A stretch of 22,155 nucleotides of DNA, taken from positions 1-22,155 of the forward strand of contig CAZTGM010000030.1 in NCBI GenBank assembly GCA_964613235.1. The letters are read 5' to 3'. The DNA comes from J005 sp964613235 (GTDB lineage Bacteria; Pseudomonadota; Zetaproteobacteria; Mariprofundales; Mariprofundaceae). The position numbers and the translations under genes were made by a program. This document shows, one piece after another, positions 1 to 6,866 of this stretch. A model generated the notes under the pieces. The model had not been told where the DNA came from. It did not search any database and saw only the letters and a list, made by a program, of their open reading frames with translations. Position 1 is the first letter of the stretch; each line of letters starts with the position of its first letter.

Positions 1-1
1 T

Positions 2-148
2 GAGAATTATCCAATGGTTACAATAGGTTATGAATTATTCAGGGGCGACTATTTAACCTCCAGGGCGATCGCAGCAAAAATATTCTCCACGCAGTTGCTC
101 GTCGGCCGCCACTACCAATTCAATTTTCCATGTATGAATCCAGCTTGA
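2..148 (+). other. possible 3' end of a CDS entering from the left edge
   Basis: Frame 2 of the plus strand stays open from the window edge to a TGA at 146-148, about 48 codons, while the other two plus frames hit stops within about 30 bases. The encoded piece is mixed hydrophobic and polar and I do not recognise it. Codon use (AGG twice, ATA twice, TTA twice) differs from the genes to the right, so it may be a chance opening, a gene remnant or acquired DNA. The stretch 149-258 shows no gene. Confidence 0.2.
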
Positions 149-215
149 GGCAACAACTCCGTAAACCTCCCCGTCAAAACGACAGATTAAATGTAGAGGC
201 TCCGAAGAAATTTTT

Positions 216-237
216 CCTGGCTTCCAGATATGCCAGG
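216..237. terminator. weak hairpin downstream of the kinase gene
   Basis: CCTGGC at 216-221 pairs with GCCAGG at 232-237 around a 10-base loop. It lies about 20 bases past the stop codon of the minus-strand kinase. On the minus strand the bases after the stem are AAAAATTTC, so there is no clean T-tract. A factor-independent terminator is possible but not convincing. Confidence 0.2.
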
Positions 238-258
238 TTCAATTTGCAATGCCGGGCG

Positions 259-1113
259 TTAATCGGAGGCGACAATCTGCTGGGCTTCATCCAACGTGAA
301 GACGATATCGGCATGGCTCGGAAGGCAGCGCATGGCATGCAGGGTTAGGCGCTCGAAATACTGCATGAAATGCTGTAGTTGCACCGGCGTCATACGCCTT
401 TGGGATGGCAACTGCTGCTCCTGCTGCAGACGCCAGCGAAAAGCCTCGTGCATGGAGGGCACCTGCAAATAAAGAAGCATATCCAGCTGCGCAAACAATT
501 GCCGATAATCCGTTGCCAATCGCTGATTCACATAAGCTCGCCAGATACCCTGCCGATCCTGTTCGGCTTCCAGAGCATTCACCGGCATGCGCAATTCTGT
601 TTCCGATTGCGCCGGCGTGCCCACGCACCAGCCTTCGAATATCAGCACATCGATATGCCCCTGCACCACCGGCCAGCATGATTCGGCTTTAGGTTCATCC
701 CGTGCCTTGTCGAAGCGCGGCAGGTGGATGCTGTCCGCTGCACCCATGCGTGCCAGTCGCGTCAACAGGCGTTCACCCAGTTGCGTGTCATGTGTGCCCG
801 GTACGCCGCGGGTACGCAGCAGCGGATGAACCTCCGCAGCCAGATGCGCACGTTCCCTGCCCGACAGATACAGATCATCCAGCGACAACGTCGCCACACG
901 CAAAGCATGTTTCCGAGCCAGCAACCATGCCAGTGCACGCGCCAGCGTCGATTTTCCACTGCCCTGCGCTCCATTGATGCCAACAATGAACATGCCCTCG
1001 CCGTGCCGTGCTGCAATCTGTTCAGCCAGCGGATACCAATAACGAATAGCCTGCGCCTTACAGGCTGCAGGCAGGCCAAGCGTTTGAATCAGTGCACCCA
1101 GTGAATATTGCAT
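259..1113 (-). CDS. P-loop kinase, probable D-glycerate 3-kinase (plant GLYK-type)
   Basis: The predicted role is ATP-dependent phosphorylation of D-glycerate to 3-phosphoglycerate in the cytosol. The 284-residue product has a Walker A loop at residues 45-56 (GINGAQGSGKST). It then shows SLDDLYL near 77-83, HPLLRTRGVPGTHD near 96-109, LPRFDKARDEP near 131-141 and IFEGWCVG near 158-165. This order is typical of the plant-type glycerate kinase branch of the uridine kinase/phosphoribulokinase superfamily, which is unrelated to bacterial GlxK. The ATG at 1113 gives a protein that starts shortly before the fold; its ribosome site is weak. It is divergent from the P1/PLC-like gene, with 89 bases between the starts. 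The substrate is inferred from the family only; another small-molecule kinase of the same superfamily is possible. Confidence 0.75.
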   Translation of the reverse strand: MQYSLGALIQTLGLPAACKAQAIRYWYPLAEQIAARHGEGMFIVGINGAQGSGKSTLARALAWLLARKHALRVATLSLDDLYLSGRERAHLAAEVHPLLRTRGVPGTHDTQLGERLLTRLARMGAADSIHLPRFDKARDEPKAESCWPVVQGHIDVLIFEGWCVGTPAQSETELRMPVNALEAEQDRQGIWRAYVNQRLATDYRQLFAQLDMLLYLQVPSMHEAFRWRLQQEQQLPSQRRMTPVQLQHFMQYFERLTLHAMRCLPSHADIVFTLDEAQQIVASD

Positions 1114-1160
1114 GATCTGCCATCGTAACGGTGCAGCCAGCAGGCGAAAAGTCCCCTGTG

Positions 1161-1169
1161 TGCTATACT
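1161..1169 (+). promoter_or_regulatory. candidate extended -10 promoter of the P1/PLC-like gene
   Basis: TGCTATACT contains an extended -10 (TG, one base, TATACT at 1164-1169; 5 of 6 match to TATAAT). No good -35 is visible 16-18 bases upstream, as is common for extended -10 promoters. Transcription would begin near 1176, giving a leader of about 27 bases with GGAGG at 1192-1196, six bases before the ATG at 1203. Confidence 0.4.
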
Positions 1170-1202
1170 GATGTCATTATCTGGCAAAAACGGAGGGGCA
1201 TC

Positions 1203-2087
1203 ATGAAACCAGGCGACCATCAAAAAATCACCCGCAAAGCCGTGGAGCTTTTCATGGCACACGATCAGGGCGATTTCTCCGCATTATTACAGCGCTATAT
1301 CGATGACATTATTGACGGCTCCAAAGATGCCGACACCAAACCGCTGCATATCCGTTCCACGAACTGGCATTTCTACCGGGCCAATGATCTGCTGCAACCG
1401 ATCCGGATCAAAATTCTCGGCCTGATGCCACTGACCATTTATCCCACATCTGATCATATTCTGAAGCTGCGCATCGAACAACTGCAAAAGGAATGCCGCA
1501 AAGGTGCATCGGATGACCTGTTCAATCTGGCCGGTCGTATTTTGCATCATACCCAGGACATGAGCACACCAGCCCATGTCGTGCCGGTCTATCATGGTCT
1601 GGACGTGCTGGACTTCGTCGAGGATGCCATCAATGTGCATGACAGTTTCGAGGACCACTCCGAAACCATCAGTGAACAAACACTGGTCAGCATGGATATC
1701 GATGCAACGCGTTTCAACGAGATTGTGGCGAACCCGTGCGATCTGTTCAGCAATTACGATACAGCCGCCCGACGTACGCTGGAACTGCTCTATGAGGACA
1801 GCACATCCACATTTTCAGCCACCGTCAACGGCGAGGAAAAACAGCTACCCTGGTCGCTGTTCTGGCAGCAATGGACACCCGATCTGCACGACGATGCCAG
1901 TCTGCACGGCTTCGGCCAGTACGGCATCCTGGGCAAACATTTCGGCCAGACGAATATTCATGTCAACGGCGACCACTACCACATTCCCGCCGATGTCTAC
2001 GATGCCTTCTATCGCCAGCAGATCGGCAAAATGCTGGAAGACAGCATCCGCGCGCTGGCTCAAACCCGCCAGATGATGAGCAGCTAG
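1203..2087 (+). CDS. S1/P1 nuclease / zinc phospholipase C-like protein, cytosolic
   Basis: This 294-residue protein matches the helical S1/P1 nuclease and zinc phospholipase C fold by its ligand pattern. Candidate metal ligands are His6, Asp42 or Asp44, His56, His115, Asp119, His125, His146 and Glu150. The spacings H-x3-D-x5-H (LHHTQDMSTPAH) and H-x3-E are those of the family's zinc site. Known members place the amino group of a Trp, exposed by signal-peptide cleavage, in the trinuclear site. Here there is no signal peptide and no N-terminal Trp, so the site must differ or hold fewer metals. The start at 1203 is chosen for its GGAGG site and because an in-frame ATG at 1131 adds an unlikely extension across the promoter. 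Its stop overlaps the convergent ligA stop by four bases (CTAG). Whether the substrate is nucleic acid, phospholipid or other phosphoester is unknown. Confidence 0.65.
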   Translation: MKPGDHQKITRKAVELFMAHDQGDFSALLQRYIDDIIDGSKDADTKPLHIRSTNWHFYRANDLLQPIRIKILGLMPLTIYPTSDHILKLRIEQLQKECRKGASDDLFNLAGRILHHTQDMSTPAHVVPVYHGLDVLDFVEDAINVHDSFEDHSETISEQTLVSMDIDATRFNEIVANPCDLFSNYDTAARRTLELLYEDSTSTFSATVNGEEKQLPWSLFWQQWTPDLHDDASLHGFGQYGILGKHFGQTNIHVNGDHYHIPADVYDAFYRQQIGKMLEDSIRALAQTRQMMSS

Positions 2088-4099
2088 AGCTGCTCCAGCC
2101 ATATCATCAATTGCGCTTCATCGGCTATGGCTATGCCCAGTTCCTCGGCCTTGCGCAATTTGGAGCCGGCTTTTGCTCCGGCAATAACCAGATCCGTTTT
2201 TGCCGATACCGATGAGGTCACATGTGCGCCCAGCGCGCGCAAACGCGCCTGTGCCTGCGTGCGGGGCATATGCTCCAGCGTGCCTGTCAGCACGACCGTC
2301 TTGCCGGCCAGGGGATGCCCGGAAGGAGTCGTAACGGTTTCTACTCGCTGTGGCTGCACGCCATGCGCCAGCAGGGCCTGAATCGTTTCCCGGTTATGCG
2401 CTTCTGAAAAAAAGTCTCGAATGCTCGCTGCCACTTCCGGACCGATGCCCTGCAGATCCTGCAACTGCTGCACATCGGCAGCCATTAATGCATCCAGCGT
2501 ACCGAACGATTCAGCCAGGATACGTGCTGTCACCTCGCCGACATGGCGAATGCCCAGCGCATAGATAAAACGTGACAGGGCTGGTTGCCTTGATCGTTCC
2601 AATGCCTGACGCAGATTACCTTCTTTCTTTTCACCCATGCCTTCCCATTGCCGCAGCAGCGACCAGTCCAACGCATAGAGATCAGCCACCGATCCAACCA
2701 GCCGTTCATCCACCAGCCGGGCAATCAGCTTGCTGCCCAGACCTTCCACATCCATGGCATTGCGCGATACAAAATGGCTCAGCGATTCCTTCAATTGCGC
2801 CGCACAGGAAAGACCTCCGCTGCAACGGATAGCCACCTCACCTTCCTCCCGCACAACATGTGCGCCACAGACCGGACATGACTGCGGAATCTCCGGCGCT
2901 TCACCGTCCCCCGCATCAATGGTACGCACAACCTCCGGAATCACATCGCCGGCACGCCGAATCAGTACCTTCGCGCCGCTACGCACACCCTTGCGCCGAA
3001 GCTCATCGGGATTATGCAGTGTGGCACGAGATACCTGCACGCCACCGACATGTACCGGCTCCAGCACGGCCACCGGCGTGATCACACCGGTACGCCCGAC
3101 CTGCCAGATAACATCGCGCACCCGCGTTAATACTTCCTCAGCCGGGAACTTGTGCGCAATGGCCCAACGTGGTGAACGCGCAACGCTTCCCAGCAAGCGT
3201 TGCGCGGCAAAGGCATCCACCTTGTACACCAGTCCGTCAATATCATAGGCAAGCTGACCACGCCGCTGCTGCCAGGCTGCATAAACCCGTAATAATGCGG
3301 CTGCATCGTCTGCTATCTCCGTCTGCTGAACAGCAAACCCCAGTTCCACCAGTCGCTGCAACAGAACCGACTGACTGTCAGCCAACAGCTCGCCGCCCAG
3401 CCCGGCACCATAGGCAAAAAAGTTCAGCTTGCGTGCCGCTGTCACTTTCGCATCAAGCTGACGCAGAGAGCCTGCCGCCGCATTGCGTGGATTAGCGAAC
3501 GATTTTTCATGATGTTGCTGCTTATGCGCATTGAGTTCGGCAAACGCCGCATGCGACATATACACTTCACCGCGCACTTCCAGCACATCCGGCACATCGC
3601 CCGCCAATGTCCAGGGAATATCCGCAATCGTGCGCACATTATCAGTGACATCCTCACCGATCCGGCCATCGCCACGCGTGGCCGCATGGATCAGTTCGCC
3701 CTGTTCATAGCGCAAATTTAACGCCAGCCCGTCCACTTTCGGCTCAACCAGATAACGGAATGGTATATCGCCCAGGATTTCGCGCACGCGCCGGTCGAAA
3801 TCGATGATTTCTTCATCGTCGAAGGCGTTGGCCAGTGACAGTAACGGCTCGCCATGCTTCCTTGCCCGAAAGGTCTGTGCAGGCGGCGCACCGACAGTTT
3901 GCGTCGGTGAATCTTCCGGTACCGTCTCACCCAGTTGCTGCTCCAGCGCCGCCAGTTCACGCAGCATGGCATCATAGTCCGCATCCGTAATCAGCGGACG
4001 ATCCAGCACATAATAATGATAATTGTGTTTCTTCAGTTCGCGGCGAAGTTCATGAATACGCTGGCGCAGAAGATCGTTATTGGCCTGCTTGCTCCCCAT
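2084..4099 (-). CDS. ligA: NAD-dependent DNA ligase LigA
   Basis: LigA seals nicks in duplex DNA using NAD+ during replication and repair. The 671 residues equal the E. coli length. The Ia domain is at about 12-60 (KKHNYHYYVLDRP, DADYD). The adenylation domain has the KVDG motif with nucleophile Lys121, and TRGDGRIGEDVT follows near 141-152. An OB fold comes next, then a zinc finger with Cys408, Cys411, Cys426 and Cys432, helix-hairpin-helix repeats at about 450-580 and a C-terminal BRCT domain from about 594. It is last in the run degP-grx-tlpA-ligA; its start lies 23 bases inside tlpA, which suggests translational coupling. No terminator is seen after its stop, which overlaps the convergent gene's stop. 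Confidence 0.98.
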   Translation of the reverse strand: MGSKQANNDLLRQRIHELRRELKKHNYHYYVLDRPLITDADYDAMLRELAALEQQLGETVPEDSPTQTVGAPPAQTFRARKHGEPLLSLANAFDDEEIIDFDRRVREILGDIPFRYLVEPKVDGLALNLRYEQGELIHAATRGDGRIGEDVTDNVRTIADIPWTLAGDVPDVLEVRGEVYMSHAAFAELNAHKQQHHEKSFANPRNAAAGSLRQLDAKVTAARKLNFFAYGAGLGGELLADSQSVLLQRLVELGFAVQQTEIADDAAALLRVYAAWQQRRGQLAYDIDGLVYKVDAFAAQRLLGSVARSPRWAIAHKFPAEEVLTRVRDVIWQVGRTGVITPVAVLEPVHVGGVQVSRATLHNPDELRRKGVRSGAKVLIRRAGDVIPEVVRTIDAGDGEAPEIPQSCPVCGAHVVREEGEVAIRCSGGLSCAAQLKESLSHFVSRNAMDVEGLGSKLIARLVDERLVGSVADLYALDWSLLRQWEGMGEKKEGNLRQALERSRQPALSRFIYALGIRHVGEVTARILAESFGTLDALMAADVQQLQDLQGIGPEVAASIRDFFSEAHNRETIQALLAHGVQPQRVETVTTPSGHPLAGKTVVLTGTLEHMPRTQAQARLRALGAHVTSSVSAKTDLVIAGAKAGSKLRKAEELGIAIADEAQLMIWLEQL

Positions 4100-4613
4100 C
4101 TGCCGATTCCCCCAATAAGCCTTCCACGGCCTGCAACACCGGAGCGGACATCCAGTCTACCGCACCAATCATATGGTAACGCACCGTACCCTTCCGGTCG
4201 ATCAAAAAGGACTCCGGGTATTTGAACACGCCATAACGCCGCGATACGGCGGCATCCTGGTCATGCAGCACCTGAAACGGTAGATGATTTTCACGCACAA
4301 AACCTTCCAGTTCCTGCCGATTGCGATCAATCGATACGGCCACAACCTTCAGCCCGCGTCCCTCCATGCGCCGATGCAGGGCGGCCATGGACGGTAACTC
4401 CTGCCGGCATGGCGGACACCAGGTAGCCCAGAAGTTCAGCAACACTACACCTTCAGCCGGCAACGAATGCTTCACACCCTGCAAATCCGGCAGCGAAAAG
4501 TCGACCGCCACATCACCCTCGCGCACCGGCAATTGCGCTTCCGGCAAGGCATACCAGAAGGCTGCGCCAAGCCCGCCGATGACCAGCAGAATCAGCAGCC
4601 AGCGCTTTAACAT
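4077..4613 (-). CDS. TlpA/ResA-family membrane-anchored thiol-disulfide oxidoreductase
   Basis: This protein is predicted to reduce disulfides on the periplasmic side of the inner membrane, as TlpA, ResA and CcmG do, often for cytochrome c maturation. Of 178 residues, about 5-21 form an uncleaved membrane anchor. The thioredoxin domain follows, with the WCPPC active site at Cys66 and Cys69 and the cis-proline loop at Pro133 (KYPESFLID). Its start overlaps the upstream glutaredoxin-like gene by seven bases, and its 3' end overlaps ligA by 23. No cytochrome maturation gene is in the window, so the substrate is open. A more general periplasmic reductase role next to the DegP gene is an inference. 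Confidence 0.9.
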   Translation of the reverse strand: MLKRWLLILLVIGGLGAAFWYALPEAQLPVREGDVAVDFSLPDLQGVKHSLPAEGVVLLNFWATWCPPCRQELPSMAALHRRMEGRGLKVVAVSIDRNRQELEGFVRENHLPFQVLHDQDAAVSRRYGVFKYPESFLIDRKGTVRYHMIGAVDWMSAPVLQAVEGLLGESADGEQAGQ

Positions 4614-4864
4614 GCCGTTTCCGCCTGCTGCAAAGCCATGATAAGCGATGCCCGGTCAACACGATGTTTGAACAATACCCGGTCTTCCAGCACCAGTACC
4701 GGCACATCCATGCCATAGCGCACCAGCAAGGCCTTGTCACGGTCCACATTGACCTCTTCCCAACTACACAGACCGTCGGCAGCCACAGCTGCCAGCACCG
4801 CTTTCGCATCATCACACAGGCAGCATGCCTGCCGGCTCATCAAGCGAATATGCGGCAGCGTCAT
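4607..4864 (-). CDS. small glutaredoxin-like (DUF836-type) thioredoxin-fold protein
   Basis: This 85-residue cytosolic protein has the short glutaredoxin-like fold. It begins with a beta strand (IRLMSRQACCLCDDA), places a C-x-x-C pair at Cys14 and Cys17 with an extra Cys15, and carries the VPVL cis-proline strand near residues 54-57 followed by a helix. This pattern matches the glutaredoxin-like family often labelled DUF836. Such proteins are thought to do dithiol exchange; the partner is not known. Its ATG overlaps the degP stop (ATGA, 4861-4864) and its stop overlaps the tlpA start, so the three are probably translated together. The pairing of a cytosolic and a periplasmic thiol protein is suggestive only. 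Confidence 0.8.
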   Translation of the reverse strand: MTLPHIRLMSRQACCLCDDAKAVLAAVAADGLCSWEEVNVDRDKALLVRYGMDVPVLVLEDRVLFKHRVDRASLIMALQQAETAC

Positions 4865-6264
4865 GGCTTCGAAGGCTTCGGCAGTTTCACCAGTGCAAAT
4901 ACCTGATCGCCATGGCGGTCCAGCATCACACGCAACACATCGCCCGGCTTGAAATCCTGCAACAGTTTCTTGAACGAGGCAGCATCCTTCACCACACGGC
5001 CATTGATACGATAAATGACATCACCACGACTCATACCCGCCCGTGCTGCAGGAGAGCCACGCAACACCTGGCGAATCACCACGCCCTTGTCCACACGAGC
5101 CTGCAGTTGCCTGGCCAGTTCCGCTGTCAGGTCTTCAACGACCACGCCCAGACGCACCCGTTTCTCAGATGTCGCCGCCTTGCCGTGCGTTGCCTGATCA
5201 TCCGGCATCTCTTCCACCGTCACAACGATTTCCTTCGGCTTGCCATTGCGAATAACGCGCACCTTGACCTTGTCACCCGGATGATGACGAGCCACACGAA
5301 TCGGCAAATCATGCGCGTTCTTGATCAGTTCCCCGTCCAGCGCCACAATCACATCGCCAGCACGTATGCCCGCCTTGTCCGCAGCCGAACCCGCCTGCAC
5401 CTGTGGTACCAGCGCGCCATGACGATTGGGCAGCCCCAGCGCCTTCATCGTTTCCTTGTCCACATCGGCAATGAAGACCCCCAGCCGTGCACGTGTCACA
5501 TGGCCGGTTTTTTTCAGCTCATTGATGACTGATTTGGCCAGATTGATCGGAATGGCGAAACCAATGCCATTATTGCCGCCACTGCGGGAATAGATCGCCG
5601 TATTGATACCAACAACCTCGCCCCTGACATTAAACAGCGGACCACCGGAATTACCCGGATTGATCGCCGCATCGGTCTGAATGAAATCATCATAGGGACC
5701 GGAGCCGATGACACGCCCTTTGGCCGATACGATTCCAGCCGTAACCGTCTGCTCCAGACCAAACGGATTGCCGATGGCCACAACCCAGTCGCCCACGCGC
5801 AATTTGTCCGAATTACCCAGATGCACTTTTTTCAGGTGTTTGGCCTTGATCTTCAGCAAGGCAATATCGAGCTTGGGGTCGGTGCCGATAATTTTGGCCT
5901 CATGTTCCTTGCCATCGCGCGTCTTGACGATGACCTCATCAGCGCTGTCTACGACATGGTTATTGGTCACGATATAACCGTCATCGGAAATAATGAAACC
6001 GGTTCCCAGCGCATGTCGTTCCTGCGGTGGCATATTCTGAAAAAAATCCTTGAAGAAATCCTCGAACGGAGAGCCCGGCGGGAAACCAAATCCTGGCGGA
6101 AGCCCCTGCTGGTTGCTGCTCTGAACAAGTTTTGTGGTACTGATATTCACCACAGCATCGGCCTGGCTTTCAGCCAGGTCGGCAAAGCTGTCGGGAAGAG
6201 CATGGGCGGTCTGGCTGAACATCATGATCATCCCGGCTAAGAGGAAGTGCTGGAATCGTGTCAA
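4861..6264 (-). CDS. degP: periplasmic serine protease DegP/MucD (HtrA family)
   Basis: This protease-chaperone degrades misfolded envelope proteins. Read from a TTG at 6264 it has 467 residues: a signal peptide ending AHA after about residue 22, a trypsin-like domain with His103 (TNNHVV), Asp133 (KLDIALL) and Ser206 (NPGNSGGP), then two PDZ domains at about 250-340 and 360-460. The start is chosen because AAGGAG lies six bases upstream and the product opens with a compact signal peptide. A second TTG at 6297, with its own AGGAG nine bases upstream, would add 11 residues and cannot be excluded. It follows rseC by 72 bases and overlaps the next gene by four, an order like Pseudomonas mucC-mucD. 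degQ or mucD would be equally fair names. Confidence 0.93.
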   Translation of the reverse strand: MTRFQHFLLAGMIMMFSQTAHALPDSFADLAESQADAVVNISTTKLVQSSNQQGLPPGFGFPPGSPFEDFFKDFFQNMPPQERHALGTGFIISDDGYIVTNNHVVDSADEVIVKTRDGKEHEAKIIGTDPKLDIALLKIKAKHLKKVHLGNSDKLRVGDWVVAIGNPFGLEQTVTAGIVSAKGRVIGSGPYDDFIQTDAAINPGNSGGPLFNVRGEVVGINTAIYSRSGGNNGIGFAIPINLAKSVINELKKTGHVTRARLGVFIADVDKETMKALGLPNRHGALVPQVQAGSAADKAGIRAGDVIVALDGELIKNAHDLPIRVARHHPGDKVKVRVIRNGKPKEIVVTVEEMPDDQATHGKAATSEKRVRLGVVVEDLTAELARQLQARVDKGVVIRQVLRGSPAARAGMSRGDVIYRINGRVVKDAASFKKLLQDFKPGDVLRVMLDRHGDQVFALVKLPKPSKP

Positions 6265-6270
6265 TCGAAT

Positions 6271-6276
6271 CTCCTT
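6271..6276 (-). promoter_or_regulatory. ribosome binding site deciding the degP start
   Basis: The minus strand reads AAGGAG, then six bases, then TTG at 6264-6262. A second AGGAG at 6311-6307 stands nine bases before another in-frame TTG at 6297. Two TTG starts with their own ribosome sites therefore lie 33 bases apart; the inner one has the better spacing. Confidence 0.6.
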
Positions 6277-6336
6277 ATGAATTGAACTGGACTGCAATTT
6301 TTTATGCTCCTAGATGAACGGAACATGAAAAAATGA

Positions 6337-6789
6337 CTAAACAGGATACACCGGAATCACTTGTCGTTGTTGCACACGTATGATCTCACCTGTGCCAAGA
6401 TGCTGCAAAGGCTGCCGTTTCACAATCCACAGATAGGTCAACGCCAGACCAAGCAACGCCCCTGTCACACTCCACAGCTCGCCATGCACAGCCACCGCCT
6501 GAGCCAGCAGTTGAGCCATGATGCCACCGATGACAAATGCCAGCATCGGCAAACCATAAAGCACGGCTGTGCTTTTCAGCAATACGCCATCGGCAATACG
6601 GACAGTGACCGTATCGCCAACTCTGGCACCCACCCCGTTATGGACATCCATATCGGCAAAGCGCTGCGCCCATGAGCCCAGCGTGCCGCAAGCTGCCTGG
6701 CCGGCGCAATGACCGCAGGCGCTGGCCCGGGAACCGCGCACGCGTGCCTTGTCGCCAAAGACTTCCATCACAATGGCCTGTTGTTCCAA
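6337..6789 (-). CDS. rseC: RseC/MucC family membrane protein
   Basis: RseC/MucC proteins are inner-membrane proteins tied to sigma-E regulation or to SoxR reduction (Rsx/Rnf-linked). The product has 150 residues when started at TTG 6789. A cytosolic N-terminal part carries the family cysteine cluster (Cys25, Cys28, Cys34 in ACGHCAGQAACG). Two membrane segments follow at about 73-98 and 104-124, with a basic turn after the second. The TTG start is supported by AGGAG eight bases upstream and because it aligns with the E. coli RseC N-terminus. An ATG at 6852 would add 21 residues with no ribosome site. degP follows on the same strand and nadB diverges. No rpoE, rseA or rseB gene is present nearby. 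Confidence 0.85.
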   Translation of the reverse strand: MEQQAIVMEVFGDKARVRGSRASACGHCAGQAACGTLGSWAQRFADMDVHNGVGARVGDTVTVRIADGVLLKSTAVLYGLPMLAFVIGGIMAQLLAQAVAVHGELWSVTGALLGLALTYLWIVKRQPLQHLGTGEIIRVQQRQVIPVYPV

Positions 6790-6797
6790 CGCTGTTT

Positions 6798-6802
6798 CTC
6801 CT
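6798..6802 (-). promoter_or_regulatory. ribosome binding site deciding the rseC start
   Basis: The minus strand reads AGGAG, eight bases, then TTG at 6789-6787. The in-frame ATGs further upstream (6852, 6849, 6822, 6816) have no comparable site. The choice removes up to 21 residues that have no counterpart in RseC. Confidence 0.6.
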
Positions 6803-6823
6803 GTTTGTGCATTCATATGCATC

Positions 6824-6835
6824 CCGGCTTGCCGG
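6824..6835. repeat. short perfect inverted repeat in the rseC-nadB divergent region
   Basis: CCGGC and GCCGG flank a two-base centre, between the divergent starts of rseC (6789) and nadB (6867). A second imperfect palindrome (TGCAT, four bases, ATGCA) lies at 6808-6821. Either could be an operator half-site pair, or chance. No convincing -35/-10 pair was found for either gene. Confidence 0.25.
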
Positions 6836-6866
6836 AGCGAGCAGGGCATCATAGCCTGAGCTATTC

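Noticed and set aside
4825..5532. A 235-codon open frame on the plus strand opposite degP.
   Set aside because: It is fully antisense to the PDZ part of the protease, has a low-complexity His/Arg/Thr-rich composition and shows no recognisable domain.
6298..6336. Sigma-E or sigma-70 promoter between rseC and degP.
   Set aside because: No GGAACTT-type box on the right strand and only 3-4 of 6 matches to -35/-10 hexamers; co-transcription with rseC is as likely.
6829..6857. TTGCCG - 17 bases - TAGCCT as a nadB promoter.
   Set aside because: The -10 matches only 3 of 6 and the transcript would begin about three bases before the ATG.
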